Below are positions 1-9,326 of a stretch of DNA of 64,000 nucleotides, piece after piece. Each line of letters starts with the position of its first letter. Positions within the stretch are counted from its first letter, which is position 1. The stretch spans positions 1 to 64,000 of the forward strand of contig JBEKXU010000008.1 of assembly GCA_049511715.1 (NCBI GenBank). The letters are read 5' to 3'. The position numbers and the translations under genes are program-made. The stretch is from JBEKHT01 sp049511715. Lineage in GTDB: Bacteria > Chloroflexota > Anaerolineae > Anaerolineales > RBG-16-64-43. The notes under the pieces were generated by a model that searched no databases, had not been told where the DNA came from, and saw only the letters and a list, made by a program, of their open reading frames with translations.

Positions 1-43
1 GGACTAACGCGGCGGCCACAAAAACCCAGCTCACCACCCGCAC
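1..43 (-). CDS. possible 5' end of the next operon gene (cut by window edge)
   Basis: Just after the stop of the GT-C gene, the minus strand shows a purine-rich AGGGGGAGG (positions 54-46) and then an open frame with several GTG codons. It reads roughly VVRVVSWVFVAALV up to the window edge. A good ribosome site followed by a short hydrophobic N-terminus would fit the start of another membrane or secreted protein. The GTG at 43-41 or 37-35 could be the start. Only about 14 codons are visible, so the product is unknown and the call rests on the ribosome site and the open frame. Confidence 0.3.
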   Translation of the reverse strand, partial: MRVVSWVFVAAALV

Positions 44-59
44 CACCTCCCCCTCACCC

Positions 60-2057
60 CTACTGCTTCCGCTCAAACAACCCGTAGGACCCATCGCTGG
101 CTACCTCTTCATAGGAAGGATCGCTGACAATCCATGTGTACTGCGGCTTGCCTCGAACGGCTAGCACGTAATTGACCGACTCCTTCTCCAAGCTGGCCTC
201 CCAGCTTTGCTCGGGCCCACCCGGAAATGGCAGAACCTTATTGTGAAAGTCCGGCCCGTAAAGTGGGTAGACAAATCGCACTAATCCAGTGTAGGCAATC
301 ACTTGCGGATTGTTTTCTGTCTTCTGGTCTAGGTAGAGGAAGGTATTTCGTCCCTCGCCAGCAAAGGGGGCGCTCGAACGGGTCGCATCGTCGCGCGACG
401 CCACGTAATCGCGCAGCACGGGCGGAGATATCCCCCCAAGATCCGAGCTCACAAAAACCGCGAAAGCCGCGAGCGCGCTGACCCCGATTCCCAGCCCTAT
501 CCCCAGCCTGGAACCCAGTAGATCATAGATCCAGGCGGCAGCCAATCCTCCTACGATGAGCAGTGGAAGGGAGTATCGCGGGACCCAAAAGGCGGGCGTT
601 GCGACGACACAAGCGAGAATCGCAAGCGCGGTGAACAGAAGAAGAAACTTCCGCCGGTAGGTCAAGTAGACGAGCCAAAGCACGCATGCTGGCAAACCTA
701 CTCCGAGCCAGATCGCCCCCAATCCGAAACTTGTATCCTGGTGCGCCGCAAGGCCTGGATCGAGCCAAAGCCTGAGCAGGCGAAGGACCAGGGGTTGGGC
801 GAGGAGACTTTGAGAGGTGTTGTCAGTCACGATCTGGCTCGGCAGCCGAGATCCCGGAAACAGAACCACGTCTCCTATCTGGAATCGATAGGGGGCCAGG
901 GGATTCTGGAACTCAACCAGGTTGCGGATATAGGGATACGCACCGAGGAGGAGGATCAATCCCAGAACCGCCAAGGTAGTGAGAACAAAACGGGCCCATA
1001 GCCTTCGACCGGCCAATGCCAGGGCGGCCAGGTTGGACTTCGCTCTCCATGCGAGGGCTACCAGGATGATCACCGCCGCATAGACCAAACCGGTGTATTT
1101 TGACCCGATCAGGAGACCCGAGGCCAAGCCCACGGAAAGAGCTGAAGTGCTCAGCCCCCTGTAGGACGATTTTTCCTGGCTTCCCGAGACTCCGAGGTAC
1201 AGCCCCAGAGCCAGCAGAGCCATGGTGAATGCGTCGAGGTGCGCCGTCACTTGTTGCGCAATGACCGCAGGCGCGAATGCGGCCAGCGAGGCGCCCACGA
1301 GGGAGCCGCGCCGCGAGAGCCCCAGCGTGCGTGCTAGCCCATACAGGCTGACCAAACCCGCCAGAAGAATGGGCAGGTAGGAAAGATCCACTAGTTTGTC
1401 CAGCCCGAGGAAGACGACGGTCCAAAGAGAGAGAAGTTCGCCATCAAACGGATACGAATCGACCCAGACCACGAGGCTGTGAAGCGGCCGAATAGCATGC
1501 ATCTGGTAGAACGCGGCCATAATGGGGAGATGGTAGGTGAGCGCGTCCCATTCACGCGGGGGCAGGAAGAATCCTTCAAACAGGCTGCGCAAAAGGACAA
1601 AGCTGCCTAATGCAAGGAGGACGACCACGAGCAGCGATGGTCGAAGTCCCCTTCGCCTGTCCCAGAAAAGCCGAGCGTTCTCCCGTGCTTCTGGCAATCG
1701 GGGACGGATCGCGACAAGAAAGAAAACCAGGCTGACCAATACCTCAACGGGCTCGAGGACGCTAAGATACAAGACCCCCAACAGGCCCAATAGGAGCTCC
1801 AGGCCAACTACCTGAGCGGCTGCGAACAAGACCGCCGCCAGGCCAGCGTACAGTGCATCATCGTGCCTGGCCAGGATCCAAAGGCACCAGACCCCCCAGA
1901 TGAGCAAAGATACGATCAGAAGGTTGCCCATGGCGAGCCACGTTCTTGGACTCGTGCCGAGAAAGCCTGAGTGAAATAGGGCATTTCGTATGCCGATCAG
2001 CCACGCATCCATTCCGATTGGTGCTCCATCCTTGTCGATTGCTAGGACCGAATCCAT
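60..2057 (-). CDS. GT-C type membrane glycosyltransferase (PMT/ArnT-like)
   Basis: A 665-residue polytopic membrane protein with about a dozen hydrophobic segments. After the early membrane helices there is a loop, near residues 166-178, with REWDALTYHLP. The acidic residue there is placed like the catalytic Asp of GT-C enzymes, which use polyprenyl-phosphate sugars on the outer face of the membrane. The last 100 residues are soluble. ATG at 2057 is the most upstream start, and ATG at 2012 (MDAWLIG) is an alternative. Neither has a strong ribosome site. It is the most downstream complete gene and follows a 1-kb gap. Donor and acceptor are unknown. It shares the general layout, but no close similarity that I can see, with the other five GT-C proteins here. 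Confidence 0.75.
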   Translation of the reverse strand: MDSVLAIDKDGAPIGMDAWLIGIRNALFHSGFLGTSPRTWLAMGNLLIVSLLIWGVWCLWILARHDDALYAGLAAVLFAAAQVVGLELLLGLLGVLYLSVLEPVEVLVSLVFFLVAIRPRLPEARENARLFWDRRRGLRPSLLVVVLLALGSFVLLRSLFEGFFLPPREWDALTYHLPIMAAFYQMHAIRPLHSLVVWVDSYPFDGELLSLWTVVFLGLDKLVDLSYLPILLAGLVSLYGLARTLGLSRRGSLVGASLAAFAPAVIAQQVTAHLDAFTMALLALGLYLGVSGSQEKSSYRGLSTSALSVGLASGLLIGSKYTGLVYAAVIILVALAWRAKSNLAALALAGRRLWARFVLTTLAVLGLILLLGAYPYIRNLVEFQNPLAPYRFQIGDVVLFPGSRLPSQIVTDNTSQSLLAQPLVLRLLRLWLDPGLAAHQDTSFGLGAIWLGVGLPACVLWLVYLTYRRKFLLLFTALAILACVVATPAFWVPRYSLPLLIVGGLAAAWIYDLLGSRLGIGLGIGVSALAAFAVFVSSDLGGISPPVLRDYVASRDDATRSSAPFAGEGRNTFLYLDQKTENNPQVIAYTGLVRFVYPLYGPDFHNKVLPFPGGPEQSWEASLEKESVNYVLAVRGKPQYTWIVSDPSYEEVASDGSYGLFERKQ

Positions 2058-3078
2058 GCGGCACCGGCTCTGCCAATCAGTCCGCCGGGAGGACTAGTGT
2101 GCTCGATGGGGGCTCCGCAATTCCTCCGCAGTCGCCAACCGTGCCCTGTGGCCACAACGGAGCACTCCACAGGAGGATGTGCTGACACCACATCGCAACT
2201 TACCAAGGGCGCTTGGGAAACCTCTTGAACCTGACGACTTTGAAGCCTCCCGCAATGGGAACCCGCCCAAGCAATTTCAGATTCACGCAAAACCAACCTG
2301 GGAAAGGACAGGAAAATGGGAACGCCTGCTTGCGGCCGTCAACCACGGCGAATCCCGAGGCTGGCTCTGCGATCTTGTAGTTCGGAGTGCGAATGCTCCT
2401 TGCCAGCACGAGATGATTCCCGCCTTAGTCGTGTCATGGATGGGAGCTCAAGGGAGAAACCCAAGCGAAGGGGACCCGGCATAATGCCATTGCTGCAAGC
2501 CTGCGGTTGGGCTGGTAGGATCCAAGGAATATCCCCCAACCACAAGCCTCATGGTCGCCATGCGAAGCCAATAGGACCTCTGCGAAACGGGGGCGGCAAG
2601 CAAGAATCCCTTACTCGCTGACTCCTGACTGGAACTTTGAAAGGAGCGCCACGCTGGCAAAGACGCCTCGACAGTCAGATCCTCAAGCGCCAGGGCCATA
2701 AAGAGCGCCGCACGATCCAAAATCTCCAGCGGTTGGATCACTGAACCAGGAGGGCTCTTACTCCCATACTGACCCAGTGCCGTTTCACGACAACGAGATT
2801 CGCTGGAACTTCAGGGACTCTGATCTTCCGCTGGATCCAATCATACTCCTGAGCCACCATGGCCGCGGACGGTCTCCATCCAGTTCAACGGCGGACACAG
2901 CGAGGGGTTGGGAAAGGCAGGACACCAACCGGAGAGCGGACCGCGGTCCGCCTCGGGTGCGATGACCACGGCAAGGGGAGGAGCGCATGGCGCAAGCAGA
3001 GACACGGCCCTGCTCGGCCTCCTGGTCTCCTTACTCCTTCCCGCAGATTTCAGGGCGATCCCACGACCCGCCAAGGGT
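2058..3078. other. 1-kb gap without an intact gene
   Basis: No open frame here looks like a full protein on either strand. The minus strand carries short protein-like stretches in different frames, for example near 2200-2409 (GFAVVDGRKQAFPF) and near 2715-2850 (EYDWIQRKIRVPEV), each ended by stops. That pattern would fit a decayed gene, but I could not match it to a family. It separates the GT4 run from the downstream GT-C gene, so a promoter for that gene may also lie here. I could not pick one out. Confidence 0.4.
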
Positions 3079-4257
3079 CTAGGCCAGCAACTCGAGAATC
3101 CGTCTCGCGCGTTCGACCCACGTGTACTTTCCGGCCTCGGCTTGGGCAAACTCAGCCGCCCGGGTCACGGATTCTCCACCCACCAGAGCCAGCTGGATCC
3201 CATTGCGAAGAGCAACGACTTCATCCGGGGGGACCAGGATCGCCGATCGCCCCGGCTCAAGCACTTCCCTCACCACAGGGAAATCAGTCGCTACAATGGG
3301 GCGGCCTGCGGCCATATATTCAAACATCTTGAGGGGCGACATGAACCGGACTGTCGCAGTCCGCGAGGTATAAGGCATGACCAGCACATCGGCCGCCCAG
3401 AGGTACAGCGGAACCTGGTGATTGGGCACTTGCCCCTCAAATCGTATACACTTCTCAAAACCCCGCACCCGCGCCCAGCCCTCCAATCGTGCAATGTCCT
3501 CTGGCTGACCGCCCACCAAGAGCAACAAGGCCCCCGGAATGCCAGACACGGCTTCAATGGTTTCCTCGATTCCGCGACCCGGGTAAAGCTGGCCCGCATG
3601 GCATACGATGGAGGCCTCTGCCGGCAGCCCGAGCATGCTTCGGACCTCCTTCTTGGACCGTGCTGGCGAAAAGAGGCGGAGGTCCACCCCATCCGGGGCG
3701 ACCTGCAGCAACTCTTCCCGAGCCCCGGCCTGCCGATACGCCTCCGCCAAGCTTCGCGAAATGCAGAAGATTCCCCTTACTCGGGCAGAAAACTGATATT
3801 GCTTGACCAGAGGTTCCCAGACCGGGTAGCGGCGTTCCTCGGCCAAGTCATGAGCCTCGAAGCCGACCTTGAGACGACGTCCCCATCTGGCCAGAAGGTA
3901 GGCCGCCCAGAGATCCCTTGTGTAGACGACGTCAAATCCGCGGAGCTGCGTGTACAGCCAGCAGGCCGAGGCATAGCCCCGAATGTCCAATCTCTTGCCC
4001 AGGTGAGGATATGGCAACCAAGTCAGTCGGAAGGAGGGGCTCACCCCATAGCGATCCCAAATTTCGTGATCCCTTCGTCCACCGAGTCCCGTGAAGGGCA
4101 CTATCAATTCCACGCTTCGCACCAGCGCGGCAAACGCAGCCGACATTTTCATGACCTGGATGCTATTGGCCTTGTCGGATGGAATTCGCGCCCGCGCAAT
4201 GTAACCTAACCGCACATTGCTCCACGGAGGCAGGATCGAGCCCATACCATTGGCCAT
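3079..4257 (-). CDS. GT4-type glycosyltransferase
   Basis: A 392-residue GT-B fold enzyme expected to act at the cytoplasmic membrane in glycan assembly. Its N-terminus has the strand-then-motif pattern RIPSDKANSIQVMKM, closely matching the next upstream gene (GIPSQTAHSLQVIKM), so the two are paralogues. The C-terminal half has GRGIEETIEAV and SPLKMFEYMAAGRPIVATD. In this subgroup SPLKxFEYMA stands where other GT4 enzymes have E-x7-E. ATG at 4257 lies 4 bases after the preceding stop, the same spacing seen at the next two junctions, so I prefer it. A GTG at 4215 with GGAG upstream is the alternative and aligns better with the paralogue. Donor is unknown. Confidence 0.85.
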   Translation of the reverse strand: MANGMGSILPPWSNVRLGYIARARIPSDKANSIQVMKMSAAFAALVRSVELIVPFTGLGGRRDHEIWDRYGVSPSFRLTWLPYPHLGKRLDIRGYASACWLYTQLRGFDVVYTRDLWAAYLLARWGRRLKVGFEAHDLAEERRYPVWEPLVKQYQFSARVRGIFCISRSLAEAYRQAGAREELLQVAPDGVDLRLFSPARSKKEVRSMLGLPAEASIVCHAGQLYPGRGIEETIEAVSGIPGALLLLVGGQPEDIARLEGWARVRGFEKCIRFEGQVPNHQVPLYLWAADVLVMPYTSRTATVRFMSPLKMFEYMAAGRPIVATDFPVVREVLEPGRSAILVPPDEVVALRNGIQLALVGGESVTRAAEFAQAEAGKYTWVERARRILELLA

Positions 4258-4261
4258 CGAT

Positions 4262-5389
4262 CTAGATCCTGCCTGGCTCCAAAATTGCGCGCACGCGGTT
4301 TCTCCAGGTGTGTGGGGTCACATCCAGGCGAGCCCGCCTCGCCAAGTCGTCACGCCATGGCCCATCTCGCTGAGCGCGCCGAATCATGTCCCGCCAGGCC
4401 AAAGGGGAATCAGGAGGGAGAAGCGCGCTGTTGCCGTCATTGAGAACTTCCCTCAGCGCCGGTAGGTCGCTGGCCAAGATGAGGCGCTGCGCCGCCATGT
4501 ACTCGAAAAGCTTAAGCGGGCTCATGGTCTCTGCCGTGTCGCTTTTTCCCTGCACCGTCACTCTGGTCTGGTAGGGCATCAGCAGCACCTCGCAGGCCGC
4601 CTCCCATAGCGGGACCTTGCCGTGGGGGACGTGTCTTAACCATTCCACGTTGACTAAGCTCTCTCCGCGGGAGAACCTGCCAACTTGCTCCTCGTCGCCT
4701 CCTCCGACAAGGAAGCTCAGATCCGGCATCTGGCGGGCCAGTTCAGCGACGAGTTCGACACCTCGCCCTTCATACAGGCTCCCGAAGTACCCGACCGTGA
4801 ATTGATCGGCCGGGCGACCCAATTGCCTGCGGGCTTCGGCGGGATTCGGAAGACCGTCATACTTTCTTAGATCGACGGCATCAGGCGCTACCAGAATCGG
4901 GATGCCATCCCCACCGGCGTATTCTTCCAACACTAATTGTTCGAGACGCGAGCTGATGACTACCAAGCGGTTCCCGGGCCGTGAGCGAAGATATCCCCGA
5001 AAATAGAGGGGGCCCATTCGGCCGGAGGGCATCTGGTGTAGTTCCAGTGCCGTCGACTGTCCCCATCGCGAGGAAAAGAAGGCAAAGTCGACTCCTCGAG
5101 TGTAAATCAGGTCAAACTTCTCGCGCATCACTCTTCGCACCATTACCGCGGCCAGCCCCTTGCGGCCCAAGAGGCGCGGCGTCGCGACAAAGGACGGAAG
5201 AACTGGGGCCTCCAATCCGTAAAATGCGCTCAGATCAGCGTCTTCCGGGACACGGCTAGTGGAGGTCCGGGGAGCAAACAAGCGAACGGCGTGACCCTCT
5301 TCGATCATGGCCTCGCACATCTTTATCACCTGAAGACTGTGGGCGGTTTGCGAGGGGATTCCTGCGGATGAGAGATAAGCAATGCGCAT
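4262..5389 (-). CDS. GT4-type glycosyltransferase
   Basis: A 375-residue GT-B enzyme. The open frame extends to 5491, but the start MRIAYLSSAGIP at 5389 is chosen because it begins the first beta strand and sits 4 bases after the upstream stop. It is a paralogue of the downstream neighbour: both have IPSxxAxSxQVxKM near residue 12 and SPLKxFEYMAAxR near the end of the catalytic domain. Related families with this N-terminus transfer sugars such as fucose or hexosamine to lipid-linked glycans, but the sugar cannot be read here. It lies in a tight run of four genes with 4-base gaps or ATGA overlaps. Confidence 0.85.
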   Translation of the reverse strand: MRIAYLSSAGIPSQTAHSLQVIKMCEAMIEEGHAVRLFAPRTSTSRVPEDADLSAFYGLEAPVLPSFVATPRLLGRKGLAAVMVRRVMREKFDLIYTRGVDFAFFSSRWGQSTALELHQMPSGRMGPLYFRGYLRSRPGNRLVVISSRLEQLVLEEYAGGDGIPILVAPDAVDLRKYDGLPNPAEARRQLGRPADQFTVGYFGSLYEGRGVELVAELARQMPDLSFLVGGGDEEQVGRFSRGESLVNVEWLRHVPHGKVPLWEAACEVLLMPYQTRVTVQGKSDTAETMSPLKLFEYMAAQRLILASDLPALREVLNDGNSALLPPDSPLAWRDMIRRAQRDGPWRDDLARRARLDVTPHTWRNRVRAILEPGRI

Positions 5390-5393
5390 AGGG

Positions 5394-6557
5394 CTATCGG
5401 TTTGTCGAACGGGCCAAGACCCGCGCATACACTCCAAACTGCTGCTCCGCATATCGCTTCCAGGTGAGAGTCTCAGCGTGCCTGCGTCCACGCCGTCCGA
5501 GTTCCCGCGCCAAGCCCGGATCGTGGCTCAGTCGAATGAGGCCTTCCGCCATCCCGGACACATCCCCAGGATCGAAAAGCAAGCCCGTTTCAGTGTCCCT
5601 TACGGCATCGGGGATTCCTCCGGTCCGAGTGCCCACAACTGGCAGCCCGTGCGCCCCCGCCTCCAGGAAGGCCAGTCCAAAGCCTTCAAAGTGATCATCC
5701 TGTTCTTGGGAAGCCAAGAGGAAGACTGAGCTTTCAGCGTAAAGGTGGTCCAGATCTCCCCTCTTGACTGTACCGAGGAATTCCACATGGCGGAGACCTC
5801 GTCGCGCCACCATCCGCAGAAGCCTCTTATGGTAGGCACTCCCCAGGCCGGATCCGACGATGCGATAACTGGCCTCGGGAAATTCTTCCTGCAGCAACGC
5901 GAAAGCTTGCAGGCTGATGTGATAGCCCTTTCTTTCCTTGAGATTGCCAACGGACAACACCACCGGGCTATCGGGAAATCGATGCTCGATTGCCTCTTCC
6001 ATCGGAGTCTGGCCGATGGCATCCGATCCTTGCAGGACCACCTCGATTAGCCTGCCCGCCATGGCCTCTCGGAAGTGAGCCTTCATCCGAACCGCAGTCC
6101 CATTGGAAACAGGACAAATGGCCGAAGTGCTCCGGAGAACGCCCCCGTACGCCCAGCGGGACCAAACAGAGTTCCTCCAAACGACTGCGTAGGTCCCGTG
6201 TGCCGTCAGCACCAGGGGCAAACCCTCACGCTCAGCGAGCCATTTCCCAACCCATCCTGCCGGAAAGGCTTCCAGGGCGTGAACGATATCTGTTCCCAGA
6301 GGGGGCAAAGAGCCAATCATCATTCGCGTGCGAAGAAGCCTCGGGAGCAAGGAGATGGTTTCAACCTGCAGGGGCTGAATCTCCGGAACCAGAAGGAGCG
6401 GGAGCTCGGGGAAAAGGCTTTTGGCCTCCCTGGCGTCCGCCCGTGCGACCACGAGAACGGGATCGACTTTGGCCGAAAGCGCCCGAATGGCCCCCCTCGC
6501 GGCAGTCGCATAGCCGCCTTGGAGGCGCAGGTAGGGGACAACGTAGGCCACACGCAT
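5394..6557 (-). CDS. GT4-type glycosyltransferase
   Basis: A 387-residue GT-B enzyme. The N-terminal acceptor domain starts MRVAYVVPYLRLQGGYATA, and the C-terminal nucleotide-sugar domain has VGNLKERKGYHISLQAF (the usual G-x-L-x-x-x-K-G strand) and the E-x7-E motif EGFGLAFLE at about residues 291-299. TGGIPDAV follows as in typical GT4 enzymes. ATG at 6557 is 4 bases after the stop of the capsule-type gene. It is not an obvious close paralogue of its two downstream neighbours, because it keeps the normal E-x7-E. Substrate is unknown. Confidence 0.87.
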   Translation of the reverse strand: MRVAYVVPYLRLQGGYATAARGAIRALSAKVDPVLVVARADAREAKSLFPELPLLLVPEIQPLQVETISLLPRLLRTRMMIGSLPPLGTDIVHALEAFPAGWVGKWLAEREGLPLVLTAHGTYAVVWRNSVWSRWAYGGVLRSTSAICPVSNGTAVRMKAHFREAMAGRLIEVVLQGSDAIGQTPMEEAIEHRFPDSPVVLSVGNLKERKGYHISLQAFALLQEEFPEASYRIVGSGLGSAYHKRLLRMVARRGLRHVEFLGTVKRGDLDHLYAESSVFLLASQEQDDHFEGFGLAFLEAGAHGLPVVGTRTGGIPDAVRDTETGLLFDPGDVSGMAEGLIRLSHDPGLARELGRRGRRHAETLTWKRYAEQQFGVYARVLARSTNR

Positions 6558-6561
6558 CAGG

Positions 6562-8277
6562 CTAGACCATCCTTCCGTGACCCGGTGGTTCCCACAAGTC
6601 TTTCTCCGCTCGGTCCAGCAGGATCTTCACGCCCGATGGGCTAGGATCTCCCCAAGCCAGACGCTGCCGACGCTTGAGTTCCTCCAGGGGCAGCCGCGCC
6701 GCCAGATCAACTGCCTCCTTTACCTTCTCAGGGCCAAGGGCTGCCTCTGCCAACCCCTCTTGAACAACCTCCCCCCCGTAGGCCATCGAAGTCCGCAACC
6801 AGACGATCGGCCGGAGGGCAAGGACCGCCTCATAGAGGACCGAGCTGTAGGTCCCTATCACGACGTCGGTGTTCTCGAAGGCAGAGTATACCGATGCGGT
6901 CTGCACCAGGTCCGCACCCTCTGGGTTCATGCCGTACGATTTCAGACCGGCTCTCGACTCCCCCGGGCGAAGCTTGATCTGGAGGTGGTAATGCGAATCC
7001 TCCATCAAGGGGCGCAGATAGGCTGCCACTTCCTCTCGGCGCGCCAAAGGCTCCGCAACCAGAAGGACATGACAGACCCGGCCTCCTCCCGAGTCGGCTC
7101 TGGGGGCGAGGTGATCCAAGGAAAGAGGAGGCCGCAACGGTCCGGACACAAACACCCGTCCGGGATCAAAAAGCTGGCTATCCCGCGTGAGCCGCTCGAC
7201 GAAGAGCGGTCCCCAAAGCCCGTAGAGATCGAAATCGTGGCGCCCCGCCCCCTCAAATCCATAGGCCATGAGGCCGGTGTGAAATCGGTTGAACAAGCCG
7301 TGTTGGAAGCCAAGAACCTTGACCCCCATGTGCCGGCAAGCGGCGACCAATTCGTGGTTATGCCGATTGTCATCGAAAATAATCGCGCGCTTCGCTCCCT
7401 GTACCCGGATGGCCCAACAGATACGCCGGTAGCGCGCCGTCGACTGGGTACACCATGCCAGAACCAGCGGAAGCAGGGCACGTTCCCAAGCCTCCTCGAA
7501 ATCCGCGGCGTTCGCGGCCACACCTGCCGACATCGCCGGCGACTCCGGACCCCTATCAAGATCAGACAACCCTCCAAAGGACTCAATGTACGCCACAGGA
7601 CGGCAACGCCTGGCGCTGTTCGCTAAGGCCTTTCGAGGAGACAAAGTGTGGGCGTACTCCGCCACCCGATAGCCTCTGGCGTGAAGTTCCTGATATAGAG
7701 GGGACAGACGGAAATCATGGTCCAGGCCGGGGCTCACTTGATCGATAATGTAAAGTATGGTGTCGCGTTGCAACAAGCGGAAGAACATTAGGCTGGCCCA
7801 AGTGAGTGCGAGGGGGGCCACCCGGCCAATTCTTTGCCTCCAGCCGAGTCTTGCCAAAGAAGGTAGAGGAATCCCGTTTCTGTCCAGGGGGTAATAGTAC
7901 GGAAACCCCTCCCGCCCGGAGAGAATCTCAACGAGTCGGACCAGATCGCCTGGCGCAGCCGCAAGTTCCAGCGCCGCCCGTCCAAAGGTTGCTTGCAGAA
8001 ACTCCCGATACCGGGTAAAGGGGAGAAGATAGAAACGGTACAGTCGGTCCTGGACAAACCACCAGGGCTCAAAGCCGTCGATCTGGACAAGCGAGGAGTT
8101 TCTTCGTCCCGCCGCGTCGCGCAGGGTGTTCAGGTGCTTCAGGAGCCCAAGCGCCTCCTCCCAATCCGGAGGTCGAACAGGAATCCGGTCTTCGCCCGCT
8201 GAGGATACCAGAGTGCCATCGGGTTGGGGCTCCTGCTGATAGGTGTATCGTTCCCGCGTGCGCTCCGACCCGGTCAT
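6562..8277 (-). CDS. capsule/surface-carbohydrate GT-B protein
   Basis: A 571-residue soluble protein with a long N-terminal region and a C-terminal part resembling surface-carbohydrate and CDP-glycerol-transferase-like GT-B proteins. Seen in sequence: AIIFDDNRHNHELV (about 298-311), GFQHGLFNRFHTG (about 323-335), and a late IGTYSSVLYEAVLALRP (about 477-493), where the S-S-x-x-x-E-A stretch binds the nucleotide sugar in related enzymes. It may add a residue or phosphosugar to the glycan. Its ATG overlaps the stop of the Gfo/Idh oxidoreductase gene as ATGA (8274-8277), so the pair is translationally coupled and the oxidoreductase may supply its substrate. Exact reaction unknown. Confidence 0.6.
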   Translation of the reverse strand: MTGSERTRERYTYQQEPQPDGTLVSSAGEDRIPVRPPDWEEALGLLKHLNTLRDAAGRRNSSLVQIDGFEPWWFVQDRLYRFYLLPFTRYREFLQATFGRAALELAAAPGDLVRLVEILSGREGFPYYYPLDRNGIPLPSLARLGWRQRIGRVAPLALTWASLMFFRLLQRDTILYIIDQVSPGLDHDFRLSPLYQELHARGYRVAEYAHTLSPRKALANSARRCRPVAYIESFGGLSDLDRGPESPAMSAGVAANAADFEEAWERALLPLVLAWCTQSTARYRRICWAIRVQGAKRAIIFDDNRHNHELVAACRHMGVKVLGFQHGLFNRFHTGLMAYGFEGAGRHDFDLYGLWGPLFVERLTRDSQLFDPGRVFVSGPLRPPLSLDHLAPRADSGGGRVCHVLLVAEPLARREEVAAYLRPLMEDSHYHLQIKLRPGESRAGLKSYGMNPEGADLVQTASVYSAFENTDVVIGTYSSVLYEAVLALRPIVWLRTSMAYGGEVVQEGLAEAALGPEKVKEAVDLAARLPLEELKRRQRLAWGDPSPSGVKILLDRAEKDLWEPPGHGRMV

Positions 8278-9326
8278 GAGGGCGAGGGACCGCTTCGCGA
8301 TTGGAAGACCTGCTCGAACCGTTCCCCAAAGGCCTCGGTCAGCTCTTCCACGTGATAAGCCTCTTCGGGAGGCGTCGGCGAAGGAGCATCGTGCAACACA
8401 TGCGCCACAAACTGGCGGATAAGCCGATCATGCGGAGAAAGGACGGGCTCTGACTTGCGCCTTGAACCTAGGAATTGGGAGAAAGAGCGCAGAATATAGT
8501 CGCGTACGCTCCGGGCGCGTGGCCGCTCCTGCAAAGGCATCGCCACCTTGTAGCTGAACATGAAGGAGCCCTTGGTCCCATGAAGAACATTGATCCGTCT
8601 CTTCGACTCCTGCGGGTTGGCCGACATCCGAACATTGACATAGCCATCGGCGCTTTCCAAGACCACATCCACCTCATCCGCCTTCATCCATGGCCACTTG
8701 TCAGTGGTTTTCCGTGCGGAGACATGCAATAGTCTCATTCGGCCCACGAGCGCATAGGCAATGTACGCCTGGTGCGGAAAAGACTCAGCCCAACGCCCCC
8801 CGGGGATGGAATGGCACCAGAAGTTGGGATCCACGACCATGCGATCCCGATCCCCATTGGTCAGCCAGGTCAGGCCCAGATGAAGGATCCTTCCAGCCGC
8901 CCCGGCCTCGACAATCTCTTGCATCTTCATCACACCCCAGTTGAACTTGTTCTGGTGGACGACCGACAGCTTGCGGCCGGTCTCGCGTTGGACCTCCATC
9001 ACTTCTTTGGCTTCCGCCAGGGTTATGGTGAAGGGCTTTTCAAGAAGGACGTCGGCACCATGCCTCATCGCGTAGATGGCCAACTCCCGATGAGTTTGAG
9101 GAGGAGTGCAGATGGAGACCATGCCTGCCTGGGTCCGAAGCAGTCCCTCCTGCAGGGAAGCGAAGGCCGCAGGAAGGCGCCGTTCGCGGGCAACCCGCTC
9201 TGCCCTTTCAAGATCAGGATCACAGATTCCCGCAACCTCTACCTCCGAGCAGGCCTGAAAGGCAGGGACATGCTTCGTAGCGCCTGCCTGACCTCCACCC
9301 ACGATGAGTACCCTGTTTCTCTCCAA
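8274..9326 (-). CDS. Gfo/Idh/MocA family sugar oxidoreductase
   Basis: A 350-residue NAD(P)-dependent dehydrogenase. The N-terminal Rossmann fold has VLIVGGGQAGATKH (residues 6-19), CTPPQTH (about 73-79) and the family signature EKPFTITLAEA (96-106), where the Lys is catalytic. The C-terminal half is the substrate-binding domain, with GGRWAESFPHQA about residue 180. Such enzymes oxidise or reduce ring positions of sugars or nucleotide sugars. The start is TTG at 9326: an in-frame stop lies 15 codons upstream, no ATG is available before the Rossmann motif, and AGGAG sits 7 bases ahead of it. It is coupled by ATGA overlap to the next gene and preceded by a 512-base gap. Confidence 0.87.
   Translation of the reverse strand: MERNRVLIVGGGQAGATKHVPAFQACSEVEVAGICDPDLERAERVARERRLPAAFASLQEGLLRTQAGMVSICTPPQTHRELAIYAMRHGADVLLEKPFTITLAEAKEVMEVQRETGRKLSVVHQNKFNWGVMKMQEIVEAGAAGRILHLGLTWLTNGDRDRMVVDPNFWCHSIPGGRWAESFPHQAYIAYALVGRMRLLHVSARKTTDKWPWMKADEVDVVLESADGYVNVRMSANPQESKRRINVLHGTKGSFMFSYKVAMPLQERPRARSVRDYILRSFSQFLGSRRKSEPVLSPHDRLIRQFVAHVLHDAPSPTPPEEAYHVEELTEAFGERFEQVFQSRSGPSPS

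Noticed and set aside
2908..4209. 433-codon plus-strand open frame
   Set aside because: It lies opposite a clear GT4 gene with full motifs. Its translation is Arg/Pro/Ser-rich without domains, as expected for an antisense shadow in GC-rich DNA.
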